Positions 1 through 5,724 of a stretch of DNA of 8,093 bases are shown here, in pieces (the first letter of the stretch is position 1; each line of letters begins with the position of its first letter). The notes beneath the pieces are model-generated. The model was given only the letters and a program-made list of their open reading frames with translations, made no database searches and had not been told where the DNA came from. The DNA lies in assembly GCA_021737205.1 (NCBI GenBank), contig JAIPEK010000093.1, positions 1 to 8,093 on the forward strand, in the 5' to 3' direction. This DNA comes from Desulfarculaceae bacterium. Lineage in GTDB: Bacteria; Desulfobacterota; Desulfobacteria; Desulfobacterales; Desulfobacteraceae. Position numbers and translations under genes: made by a program.

Positions 1-207
1 GAAGGCGTCTTCCTGACCGATTTCACTTTCTCCTCGATTTCCGGCAACCTGTACGGGTTTTTCACGGACTGGCTTGTGGGATCCCTTGTCATGGCACCTT
101 TTTATGCAGTTGTGGCTTTTGCTGGTGTGTATTACGTTTCATCCGGCATTCAGCGCAGAATGAACGACAAACAGGAGAACTCGGATCGTGTCGAGACAGC
201 GGGGTAA
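1..207 (+). CDS. C-terminal fragment of a membrane protein, possibly DUF2062-like
   Basis: The frame is open from the first base and ends in TAA at 205-207, giving the last 68 residues of a protein that starts outside the window. After a Phe/Ser-rich segment with a Gly-Phe-Phe motif comes one clear hydrophobic stretch, about residues 27-50 (WLVGSLVMAPFYAVVAFAGV). A short basic and polar tail with Arg-Arg follows, as expected for a last membrane helix and cytoplasmic tail. A Gly-Ser before a final helix resembles the end of DUF2062 proteins, which often sit beside or are fused to glycosyltransferases, but this is family resemblance only. Its last 20 bases overlap the start of the acyltransferase gene, so the two are probably co-transcribed and translationally coupled. 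Membrane protein end: fairly sure; family: unsure. Confidence 0.55.
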   Translation, partial: EGVFLTDFTFSSISGNLYGFFTDWLVGSLVMAPFYAVVAFAGVYYVSSGIQRRMNDKQENSDRVETAG

Positions 208-1111
208 CAAGCCGGGCTTCTGGTTTTTCAGGCTCTTCCTGAAAACCGGCGGTCTTTGGGCCGCCTACGGGCTTCTGTACGGGGTGGCGCTTCACTACTG
301 GCTGTTTGACCGGCAGGCGGGAAAAGCGGCCCGTGCCTACCTGTCCCGGCGGTTTCCGGAAAACGGAAAACTCATGATCCATCTCAAGTGCTACCGGTTG
401 TTCGTCAGCCAGGGAAAACAGCTCATCGACCGGATGGCAGCGACATCCGGGGCGGTCCGGTTCAACTTCACCCTGCTGGGAGAAGACACCTTAGCCGATC
501 TGTCGGCCCGAAAGAGCGGTTTTGTCCTCCTGACAGCGCATGCCGGAAACTGGCAGATCGCCATGACCACCCTCGGGAGAATCGGCAAGAATGTATACCT
601 TGTCATGCATCCGGAGCACAACACGGCTGTCAAACAATCCTTGAACATTTCATCGGAAGGGGCGTTCATCGATACCATACCGCCGGCCGGCGGACCGGGT
701 GACGTGCTGAAAATCATCAAGCTGCTCAAGGACGGCCATATCGTGTCGTTCATGGGAGACCGGCCGTATGATGCGGCCACGGGCGAGGTCACGTTCATGG
801 GAGACCGGGCCGCCTTCCCCCTGGGCGCCTTTTCCATTGCGGCCGCGGCCGGGGTGCCGGTGGTCATGCTCCTTGCCTCCAGGACAGGTTTCAAATCCTA
901 CACCGTGGATTTCACCCATGTGATGACACCGAAGTATGAAAAAGGAAGAAACAAGCGGGATCAGCTGACGCAATGGGCCCAAACGTATGCGGATATCCTG
1001 ACGGATTTTTTCACGAAAGCGCCGTACCAGTGTTTTCTGTTTTATGATGTCTGGCGGAACCGGGAGGATCCCGGAGGACCCGGTGAGAAAAGGTCGGTCT
1101 CAGGGAACTGA
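188..1111 (+). CDS. LpxL/HtrB-like lysophospholipid acyltransferase family protein
   Basis: This 307-residue protein resembles the LPLAT superfamily acyltransferases found in aryl polyene and related lipid clusters, which move an acyl chain from a carrier to a lipid or glycan acceptor at the inner membrane. The start is GTG at 188, with AGGAG at 173-177 ten bases upstream. A hydrophobic N-terminal segment (about residues 11-40) should anchor it. The active-site block is TAHAGNWQ with His118. Most relatives have His-x4-Glu/Asp, but here the acidic position is Gln123. Other family blocks are GDRPY (190-194) and the Phe-Pro-Leu-Gly-Ala segment followed by an Ala-rich stretch with GVPVV (210-226). 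Length is normal for the family. It overlaps the upstream gene by 20 bases. The native acceptor and acyl donor are unknown. The family call is strong; activity with Gln at position 123 is uncertain. Confidence 0.88.
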   Translation: MSRQRGNKPGFWFFRLFLKTGGLWAAYGLLYGVALHYWLFDRQAGKAARAYLSRRFPENGKLMIHLKCYRLFVSQGKQLIDRMAATSGAVRFNFTLLGEDTLADLSARKSGFVLLTAHAGNWQIAMTTLGRIGKNVYLVMHPEHNTAVKQSLNISSEGAFIDTIPPAGGPGDVLKIIKLLKDGHIVSFMGDRPYDAATGEVTFMGDRAAFPLGAFSIAAAAGVPVVMLLASRTGFKSYTVDFTHVMTPKYEKGRNKRDQLTQWAQTYADILTDFFTKAPYQCFLFYDVWRNREDPGGPGEKRSVSGN

Positions 1112-1119
1112 CCCCTTTT
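1088..1119 (+). terminator. Possible weak intrinsic terminator overlapping the acyltransferase stop
   Basis: AAAAGG (1088-1093) pairs with CCTTTT (1114-1119), and GGTC (1096-1099) pairs with GACC (1110-1113). This gives ten base pairs with a two-base bulge and a ten-base loop. The stop codon (1109-1111) lies in the hairpin. The T-run is part of the 3' arm rather than a free tail, so it is at best a weak terminator. Confidence 0.35.
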
Positions 1120-1145
1120 AAAAATGAGATTTATAAGGTATACCT

Positions 1146-1192
1146 ACAAGAAACTTGAGACAAGAGACTTGAAACAAGAAACAAGAGACAAG
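1146..1192. repeat. Tandem repeat of about 14 bases built from RACWWGA heptamers
   Basis: Three full units and a partial one of about 14 bases follow each other: ACAAGAAACTTGAG, ACAAGAGACTTGAA, ACAAGAAACAAGAG, ACAAG. Each unit is two heptamers of the form RACAAGA or RACTTGA, so the basic period is seven. The strand is almost pure purine plus C, with a single T pair in some units. The repeat lies just after a perfect ten-base palindrome, AGGTATACCT (1136-1145), in the spacer upstream of the carrier protein gene. Its function is unknown; it could be a protein-binding array or simple slippage. Confidence 0.7.
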
Positions 1193-1221
1193 GCACGGTC
1201 TTATAGAAATTTCACGGTTTG

Positions 1222-1252
1222 TTGTGATACAGCGCATCATGGCCGTTTATAA
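1222..1252 (+). promoter_or_regulatory. Weak sigma70-like promoter candidate for the first carrier protein operon
   Basis: TTGTGA (1222-1227) could be a -35 box and TTATAA (1247-1252) a -10 box, but the spacing of 19 is longer than ideal. Both lie in the only sizeable spacer before the carrier protein gene, about 150 bases upstream of its start. A related stretch recurs at 1346-1380, on the other side of the hairpin. This is a guess from motif and place only. Confidence 0.2.
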
Positions 1253-1270
1253 GAAAGAATAACATTTTTT

Positions 1271-1330
1271 ACCATGAAGGCCATGAAGGAACTGAAGCAA
1301 AACCTTCATCAACTTCATGCTCTTCATGGT
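1271..1330. repeat. Long imperfect palindrome made of CATGAAG/CTTCATG modules
   Basis: The 27-base arms 1271-1297 and 1304-1330 pair at 21 of 27 positions around a six-base loop. The outer nine bases (ACCATGAAG / CTTCATGGT), an inner CATGAAG / CTTCATG block and a last TGAAG block pair perfectly, with two short internal loops between them. No T-run follows, so it is not a normal terminator. The modular direct and inverted CATGAAG units look like a dispersed REP- or MITE-like intergenic element, but copy number cannot be judged from one window. Confidence 0.65.
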
Positions 1331-1400
1331 GATCTTTCATCATTCGTTGTGTCCGTCAGGACATGGCTGTTATTAAGAAAAGAGGATGCAAGGAGTTTTT

Positions 1401-1679
1401 ATGGCGGATAAACAGAGTCTGGAGGAAATACGCGAACAACTGAAACAAAGTCTTGTCGAGGAACTCTCCTTGGAAGACATTACACCGGAAGAAATGAAAG
1501 ATGACGAGATCCTTTTCGGAGAGGAAGGTATAGGGCTGGACTCCCTGGATGCGGTGGAGATCGTTCTCATCCTCCAGCAGAACTGGGGCATAGATCTGGC
1601 GGACATGGACATGGAAAAGGGAAAAGAGATATTCGCTTCCCTGGATGTCCTGGCTCAATATATATACGACAATGCCTGA
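1401..1679 (+). CDS. Acyl carrier protein 1 (aryl polyene cluster type)
   Basis: This is a 92-residue acidic carrier protein that would hold growing acyl chains on a phosphopantetheine arm. The attachment serine is Ser48 in GIGLDSLDAVEIV. The Phe-Gly-Glu-Glu-Gly block before it and the Asp-Ala-Val-Glu helix after it resemble the carrier proteins of aryl polyene-like clusters more than housekeeping AcpP. I chose ATG at 1401 because AGGAG (1391-1395) sits five bases before it. An in-frame ATG at 1386 is upstream of that site and would add five residues. The ketosynthase gene begins nine bases after the stop, so this carrier is the likely partner of that enzyme (inference). The family call is very secure. 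Confidence 0.93.
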   Translation: MADKQSLEEIREQLKQSLVEELSLEDITPEEMKDDEILFGEEGIGLDSLDAVEIVLILQQNWGIDLADMDMEKGKEIFASLDVLAQYIYDNA

Positions 1680-1688
1680 TAAACACAA

Positions 1689-2888
1689 ATGCCCGAACCA
1701 TTGAACCATACCGAACCCGTGGTCATAACCGGCATGGGCATTATCAGCGCACTGGGCCGGTCGGCAGTCGAGTGCCTCGAGGGGCTTTCAAAAGAGGGTA
1801 CGCCTCCGGCAGCTCCGGATATTCCGGGCTGTACCGTCACAAAACCGAGTTTTGGAGCAGAACTTCCATCCGGTCGGGATACGGAAAAAGGGCGGACCCT
1901 GGCCCTTGCCGGGCACGCATTTGAACAGGCCGTAAACCAGGCGGGCCTTGAGGTATCCGCCGGTGAACGGACCGGGATCTGTGCAGGAACCACCGTGGCA
2001 AGCCAGCTCAACGACATCGAATTCTACAGCCGGTACAGGAAAGGAACCGTTGAATCTTATGACGCGGTTCACCGGTATCTGGCAGGAAACCCGGCAGAGG
2101 CACTCAAGCGGGACTACGGCCTCGGAGGACCGGCCATGACGGTTGTCAATGCATGCTCTTCAGGAACGGATGCAGTTGGAACGGCCATGGCCTGGCTCAA
2201 CAGCGGACGGTGTGACGCGGTCATTGCCGGTGGAGCGGACGAACTAAACCGGGTCCCCCTTTCCGGGTTCAACGCCCTCGGCATTTTAAGCGACTCCCCC
2301 TGCCGGCCGTTTGATGCGGACCGGGACGGCCTCAACCTGGGAGAAGGAGCCGCCTTCCTTGTCCTTGAAACGTTGTCTTCGGCAAAGGCGAGGGGGGCTG
2401 CCCCCATGGCCGAATGCCGCGCCTGGGCAACGGCATCGGACGCCTATCACCTGACCTCCCCCCGGCCGGACGGCCTCGGGCTTGAAACAGCCGTCACAAA
2501 AGCCTTGAACAGGGCGGGCATCTCCGGGAAACGGATCGGCTTCATCAATGCCCACGGCACCGGAACACAGACCAATGACCGGACCGAAGGGCTTGTATTC
2601 GGCAAACTTTTCAAAAGCTCTGTAAAAATCTATTCCACCAAAGGGCACACCGGCCATACCCTGGGAGCGGCCGGCGCCATCGAGGCGGTTTTGACCGTCC
2701 TTTCCCTCCAGCGGCAGTGGCTGCCTGCATCCAGAGGATACGCCGACTTTGACGAGAACGTGGGGATCAGGCCGGTGGAAAAAGAACAGGCAATTCATGC
2801 GGAATACGCCATGTCCACCTCCCTTGCTTTCGGCGGCATGAATTCGGTACTGATTTTCAAGAGGTATAACAGTGAAGGTGATCGGTAA
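1689..2888 (+). CDS. Beta-ketoacyl-ACP synthase, FabF (KAS II) type
   Basis: This 399-residue protein is a full-length condensing enzyme, which joins an acyl group on its cysteine with malonyl-ACP. The thiolase-fold triad is complete: Cys156 in NACSSG, His289 in NAHGTGT and His323 in TGHTLGAAG. The conserved Lys318 before the second histidine and the C-terminal FGGMN glycine loop (Phe381) are also present. The N-terminal VVITGMGIIS strand marks the correct start region. No clear Shine-Dalgarno sequence precedes ATG 1689, and the carrier protein stop is nine bases upstream, so translation is probably coupled. The next gene overlaps its 3' end by 17 bases and encodes a ketosynthase-like partner, as in aryl polyene and type II polyketide sets. 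I see no reason to think this is the housekeeping fatty acid enzyme, given the neighbours. Chain length and substrate are unknown. Confidence 0.95.
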   Translation: MPEPLNHTEPVVITGMGIISALGRSAVECLEGLSKEGTPPAAPDIPGCTVTKPSFGAELPSGRDTEKGRTLALAGHAFEQAVNQAGLEVSAGERTGICAGTTVASQLNDIEFYSRYRKGTVESYDAVHRYLAGNPAEALKRDYGLGGPAMTVVNACSSGTDAVGTAMAWLNSGRCDAVIAGGADELNRVPLSGFNALGILSDSPCRPFDADRDGLNLGEGAAFLVLETLSSAKARGAAPMAECRAWATASDAYHLTSPRPDGLGLETAVTKALNRAGISGKRIGFINAHGTGTQTNDRTEGLVFGKLFKSSVKIYSTKGHTGHTLGAAGAIEAVLTVLSLQRQWLPASRGYADFDENVGIRPVEKEQAIHAEYAMSTSLAFGGMNSVLIFKRYNSEGDR

Positions 2889-3477
2889 AAGCTTTATTGA
2901 CAACCCGGCCGGTTTAAAGATCAAGGGGGCCCGCAGGGCGGACAAATTCGCAAAAATGGCCGTCAAGGCGTGCCTTGATATTCCGATTAAAAACCCCCGG
3001 CCCGACAGTGACACCGAGACCGGGGTGATCGTCGCCACCCGTTTCGGTCCCCATGCCACCACATTCAAATTCCTGGACGGTATGCTGGACCACTCGGACA
3101 CCCGGGGTTCCCCGACCACGTTTTCCCACTCGGTCCACAATGCCGCCGCCTCCTACATCACCACGCTTCTCGGCATACAGGGCCCCGCCGCGACCCTGAC
3201 CTGTTTTGACGATCCCCTGGGCCGGGCGCTGGAACTGGCCGAGGACTGGCTTGTGCTGAATCATGTGGATCAGGTGTACGTCTGCTATGTGGAAGAGCGA
3301 TCCGCCCCGTTCGACGGGATACAGGAAGGCTGCGGCGCGCTTCCCTTCTACGGAACCGGCGGCACGTCGGAAGGTGCGGCAGCCGTCCTGCTCACCCGGG
3401 ACGGGAATACGCCGATTCCGGATACCGCCGAAGCCCCCTTCTGGGCAATCGATGCAATTGGAAAAAAGGGACGATGA
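2872..3477 (+). CDS. Short ketosynthase-like protein (chain-length-factor-like, no catalytic Cys)
   Basis: This 201-residue protein matches the N-terminal ketosynthase-like family found beside FabF-type enzymes in aryl polyene clusters (Ketoacyl-synt_2 type). Its signature is FSHSVHNAAASYITTLLGI (84-102). Aligned with the neighbouring ketosynthase, its GPAATLTCFDDPLG falls on GPAMTVVNACSSGT and puts Asp113 where the catalytic Cys is. A Cys is present two residues earlier (Cys111). The C-terminal half with the two active-site histidines is absent. It therefore cannot be a normal condensing enzyme, and probably pairs with the upstream ketosynthase to shape the chain pocket, by analogy with chain length factors. 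The GTG start at 2872 has GAGG (2861-2864) seven bases before it and overlaps the ketosynthase gene by 17 bases. Confidence 0.85.
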   Translation: MKVIGKSFIDNPAGLKIKGARRADKFAKMAVKACLDIPIKNPRPDSDTETGVIVATRFGPHATTFKFLDGMLDHSDTRGSPTTFSHSVHNAAASYITTLLGIQGPAATLTCFDDPLGRALELAEDWLVLNHVDQVYVCYVEERSAPFDGIQEGCGALPFYGTGGTSEGAAAVLLTRDGNTPIPDTAEAPFWAIDAIGKKGR

Positions 3478-3480
3478 AGC

Positions 3481-3495
3481 CATTGAAACCCGGCA
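3481..3495 (-). repeat. Partial remnant of the structured repeat
   Basis: On the minus strand this reads TGCCGGGTTTCAATG, identical to 3879-3893 in the plus-strand element. About 20 of 23 bases match if the stretch before it (to about 3503) is included. It is the junction sequence just before the second stem. The pairing partner and the conserved hairpin are missing here. It begins four bases after the ketosynthase-like stop codon. Confidence 0.45.
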
Positions 3496-3584
3496 TAAGA
3501 CACAAGCCATCTCCGCGTTGGTCTCATATAAGAGGATTTCCTGGATTTTACCACTGGAGCGTACATGGAAACCCACAATCCCGG

Positions 3585-3730
3585 CATCAGCCGATCCGGT
3601 ATACCCTTCCGCTCATTCTCGCAGCCCGTCCTGGGCTGCTCCGAGGACAATGCCGGAACCGGTCACGTCATGTGCCCGGAAACCGACCGGCATTGAAATC
3701 CGCTTCCAGGGCATACCGGATCGTCTGCTG
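3585..3730 (-). repeat. Structured three-stem repeat, copy 1
   Basis: Read on the minus strand, the element has an outer stem, then a second stem, then a conserved hairpin, as in a three-way junction. The outer stem pairs 3585-3607 with 3708-3730 at 20 of 23 positions, including an 11-base perfect core (3592-3602 with 3713-3723). The second stem pairs 3648-3656 with 3687-3695 (nine bases), closed by CAATG/CATTG. The conserved hairpin is GCAGCCC (3621-3627) with GGGCTGC (3633-3639). The core 3612-3652 matches the inverse of 3931-3971 in copy 2 at 40 of 41 bases, while both outer stems differ between copies. This could be a small RNA, a single-stranded DNA recombination site or a non-autonomous mobile element. 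Confidence 0.75.
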
Positions 3731-3854
3731 CCTCTGACCGGGGCCTTTCATACTGTTTTTCTTCGATAGAAGATGGATCGATAAAGTATACGGTCCGAAA
3801 AGCGGGTTTTCTCTAATGTAGATCCAGGCTTCTCAGGCACAAAATACCACCGAA

Positions 3855-3998
3855 GGGCCGGATTTGGTGTGTGTAGTGTGCCGGGTTTCAATGACATCCG
3901 GTCTGATCCTCATGGATGAGAGAAGGATGTCATTGCCCTCGGAGCAGCCCAGGACGGGCTGCGAGAATGAGGCAAACTACACACACCATAGCCGGCCC
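3855..3998 (+). repeat. Structured three-stem repeat, copy 2
   Basis: The outer stem pairs 3855-3877 with 3976-3998 at 20 of 23 positions: GGGCCGG with CCGGCCC, a 3x3 internal loop, then 13 perfect pairs (TGGTGTGTGTAGT with its complement). The second stem pairs CAATGACATCC (3889-3899) with GGATGTCATTG (3925-3935). Inside it, CTCAT/ATGAG (3909-3920) can form a small inner hairpin. The conserved hairpin is GCAGCCC (3944-3950), loop AGGAC, GGGCTGC (3956-3962), then GAGAATGAG and four linker bases. The same order, spacing and 23-position outer stem occur in copy 1 with different stem sequences. The copies point away from each other, with 124 bases between. Confidence 0.75.
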
Positions 3999-4081
3999 GG
4001 GGTAAAAGGGAGGAAACCCGGTTTAAAGGGCCTCCAAGTTGAAGTTGAGAACGAAGCTTCCGGATGGATGTATAAATTTTG

Positions 4082-4110
4082 TTGTGCCGGAAAGGACATG
4101 TTGGTATAAA
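4082..4110 (+). promoter_or_regulatory. Candidate extended -10 promoter before acyl carrier protein 2
   Basis: TATAAA (4105-4110) matches five of six bases of a sigma70 -10 box and is preceded by TG plus one base (4102-4104), an extended -10. A poor -35 box, TTGTGC (4082-4087), lies 17 bases upstream. Transcription would begin near 4117, about 35 bases before the start codon. Its place after a long gap and before a tightly coupled gene group fits a new transcription unit. It is predicted from motif and context only. Confidence 0.4.
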
Positions 4111-4151
4111 AAGAATCCGAAGAGAGTGAAAAACAGGAGAATTGAGGAAAA

Positions 4152-4406
4152 ATGGTGAGCCGGGAGACAATCCGAGAGAAACTGATAGAGCAGTTGAGCG
4201 AAACCACGGGTATGGACAAAGGGGAAATCACTGAAGAAGCCCCGTTTCACGAAATCGGCATCGATTCATTGATACTGGTGGAACTGTTCGTGTTCATTGA
4301 AAAAGAATTCAAGGTGGACCTGATGAACTCGGCCATCAGCCACGAAAACATCCAGTCGGTGGCCACCCTGGCCGCAGGTATAGAGGAGACATTGAAGAAC
4401 AGGTAA
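4152..4406 (+). CDS. Acyl carrier protein 2
   Basis: This 84-residue carrier protein has the phosphopantetheine serine at Ser39 in EIGIDSLILVEL. It is the canonical four-helix type: an acidic helix II with Val-Glu-Leu and a C-terminal TLAAGIEETL helix. GAGG (4144-4147) lies four bases before ATG, and a second purine-rich site, AGGAGA (4135-4140), lies a little further up, so translation should be strong. It differs in sequence from carrier protein 1, lacking the Phe-Gly-Glu-Glu block, so the two probably serve different steps. The next gene, a condensation-fold protein, starts one base after its stop, which makes this carrier the likely donor for that enzyme (inference). The family call is very secure. 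Confidence 0.93.
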   Translation: MVSRETIREKLIEQLSETTGMDKGEITEEAPFHEIGIDSLILVELFVFIEKEFKVDLMNSAISHENIQSVATLAAGIEETLKNR

Positions 4407-4407
4407 T

Positions 4408-5724
4408 ATGAGGCGGCTGAACCGGAAATCACAACGGCACTATCTCAGCGGCATCGACTGGGTCATGACCGCCCTGGACGGTTTCAACAAGAAAAAAACC
4501 GGCATCGGCAACCATTCCCAGATCGTTCTGGAACTTGCCGGCTGCCCTGATCAAACCTCCTTTACAAACCGCCTTGAATCGGTTCTGTCCGACTGTGTCT
4601 TTTACAAGGGTAAATCGAAACGGGCATGGCATCTGGCCCCGTACTGGCGTCCCATACAAAAGCCCTTTTCAAAAACCGACGCACATGTGGAAGATATTTC
4701 TTCCGAAAATGAAACAGAACTGGAAAGGGTCATTGAAGAACGTGCCCGCACCCCGTTTCGTGACACTTGTACAATGATCGCGTTTGATCTGATCCGTTTT
4801 GCCGACCGCAGCTTTATACTCTTCCGGTTCGATCACCGACTGCTGGATGCAAGGGGGGCGGAACGCCTTCTCGAAATGATTCTGGATGACACCGGGCAAA
4901 ACAACCCCCATCCTTCCACACTCGAGCTTCCCGCCAACGACGCCCGGCTGTATGACTGGCGGAACCGGTTTTTATCCGGCCGGACCATCAACCGCTTTTT
5001 GCGCGCCGTTTATCCGGAAGGACGAAAAGCGGCCTGTCTGAAAGAGTCCGGCAGCGCCGGAGTACTGACGCACGCAAGGGTCCGGTTCACCGAAGAAGAA
5101 ACCCGGCGGTTCGACTCCAACACCCTCAAAAAAGCAGGGTACCTCATGGGCGGCATCTATCTTTTGAGTTCGGCCGCAACCGTGTTTGATGCGTTTTTCA
5201 CCGGCAAAGGCACCCCCGGAGACATGGCAGTGCCGGTGAACATGGACACCAGGGGACGGAAATTTACAGCCGGACGGATCTTTTTCAACCGGATCTCTTT
5301 TCTGATCTTTCATCTCAAGCACGGATCGGAAAAAACGGAGAACATCCGGTCCGCAAAACACCAGTTTGTGGAACAGATCAAGCAGAAAATCCCGGACCAC
5401 TTCAAGAACGCCACCCTTTTGATGCGGATTGCACCTGCCGGCATTCTGGGATTTTTCATGGGCAAAACCATGAAACGGCACCCGTACGCATTCTCGTTTT
5501 CCTATATTCCGGAGCAGGCGTTTCACCTGGAAAAAGTCTTCGGGTTTGAGACAGCCGATCTGTGCCACATGCCGGTGGTGCCTTTCGAACCGGGCATCGG
5601 TGTCTACTTCACCCGGTTCAACGACCGGCTGAACCTGGTCATGTCAGGTTATTCCGGCAAGATTAAAAAAGAGGATCTGATCTCGCTTGCCGGCGCCGTT
5701 AAAAAGGAAGTGCTGTATGGATAA
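4408..5724 (+). CDS. Condensation / acyltransferase-fold protein (CAT-like superfamily)
   Basis: This 438-residue protein has the size and layout of the chloramphenicol acetyltransferase-like fold shared by NRPS condensation domains, PapA-type and wax-ester acyltransferases. These move an acyl group from a carrier or CoA to an alcohol or amine. The key motif is DHRLLDARG (142-150), a variant of HHxxxDG in which the first His is Asp142 and His143 and Asp147 are kept. The second half has MAVPVNMDTRG (273-283) and a GRIFFNRIS stretch like the Asn-rich core strand of the family. A C-terminal DRLNLVMSGYSGKI block (406-419) fits the closing strand. No signal peptide is seen. It starts one base after carrier protein 2 and overlaps the FAD gene by eight bases. 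It probably uses carrier protein 2 as donor (inference). The acceptor is unknown. Confidence 0.7.
   Translation: MRRLNRKSQRHYLSGIDWVMTALDGFNKKKTGIGNHSQIVLELAGCPDQTSFTNRLESVLSDCVFYKGKSKRAWHLAPYWRPIQKPFSKTDAHVEDISSENETELERVIEERARTPFRDTCTMIAFDLIRFADRSFILFRFDHRLLDARGAERLLEMILDDTGQNNPHPSTLELPANDARLYDWRNRFLSGRTINRFLRAVYPEGRKAACLKESGSAGVLTHARVRFTEEETRRFDSNTLKKAGYLMGGIYLLSSAATVFDAFFTGKGTPGDMAVPVNMDTRGRKFTAGRIFFNRISFLIFHLKHGSEKTENIRSAKHQFVEQIKQKIPDHFKNATLLMRIAPAGILGFFMGKTMKRHPYAFSFSYIPEQAFHLEKVFGFETADLCHMPVVPFEPGIGVYFTRFNDRLNLVMSGYSGKIKKEDLISLAGAVKKEVLYG

Larger units (their letters stand above)
1221..1380. repeat. Imperfect direct repeats flanking a hairpin element
   Basis: Positions 1221-1256 and 1346-1380 are related. 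Both have GTTGTG, then CATGGC 16-17 bases later, then a GTT and an A/T-rich run ending in AAGAAA. Between them lies the long hairpin described separately. The layout is either an insertion that split a duplicated sequence or one composite intergenic repeat. The right copy ends 20 bases before the carrier protein start codon. Confidence 0.5.
3478..4151. other. 674-base intergenic gap with two structured repeats and no convincing gene
   Basis: The gap separates two tightly packed gene groups. It holds a 15-base repeat remnant (3481-3495), a minus-strand structured element (3585-3730), a 124-base stretch with nothing recognised (3731-3854), a plus-strand structured element (3855-3998) and a promoter-like region before carrier protein 2. 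Short open frames cross it on both strands, but they run through palindromes, lack good ribosome sites and show no domain-like sequence. The two elements give the same peptide (SEQPRTGCENE) in one frame, which comes from the repeated DNA and not from related proteins. Confidence 0.7.

Noticed and set aside
1386..1400. Upstream ATG for carrier protein 1
   Set aside because: The ribosome site AGGAG lies downstream of it and five bases before ATG 1401, which is therefore preferred.
2286..3140. Minus-strand open frame of 284 codons
   Set aside because: It is antisense to the ketosynthase and its partner, with no recognisable motif or ribosome site.
3263..3769. Plus-strand 168-codon frame
   Set aside because: It overlaps the ketosynthase-like gene in another frame and then crosses repeat copy 1. 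No domain or good start is seen.
3901..3935. Hammerhead-like motif
   Set aside because: CTGAT, GAA and GTC strings occur near each other, but the required CTGANGA core is absent.
3585..3998. Integron attC sites
   Set aside because: Stem-and-variable-loop form is similar, but the attC core sequences (GTTRRRY / RYYYAAC) are not at the ends and no integrase or cassette array is visible.
3585..3998. CRISPR array
   Set aside because: Only two long copies in inverse orientation are present, with no short regular direct repeats or spacers.
3864..4109. Plus-strand 81-codon frame over repeat copy 2
   Set aside because: It runs through the stems of the structured repeat. The same SEQPRTGCENE peptide appears in the inverted copy only because the DNA is repeated.
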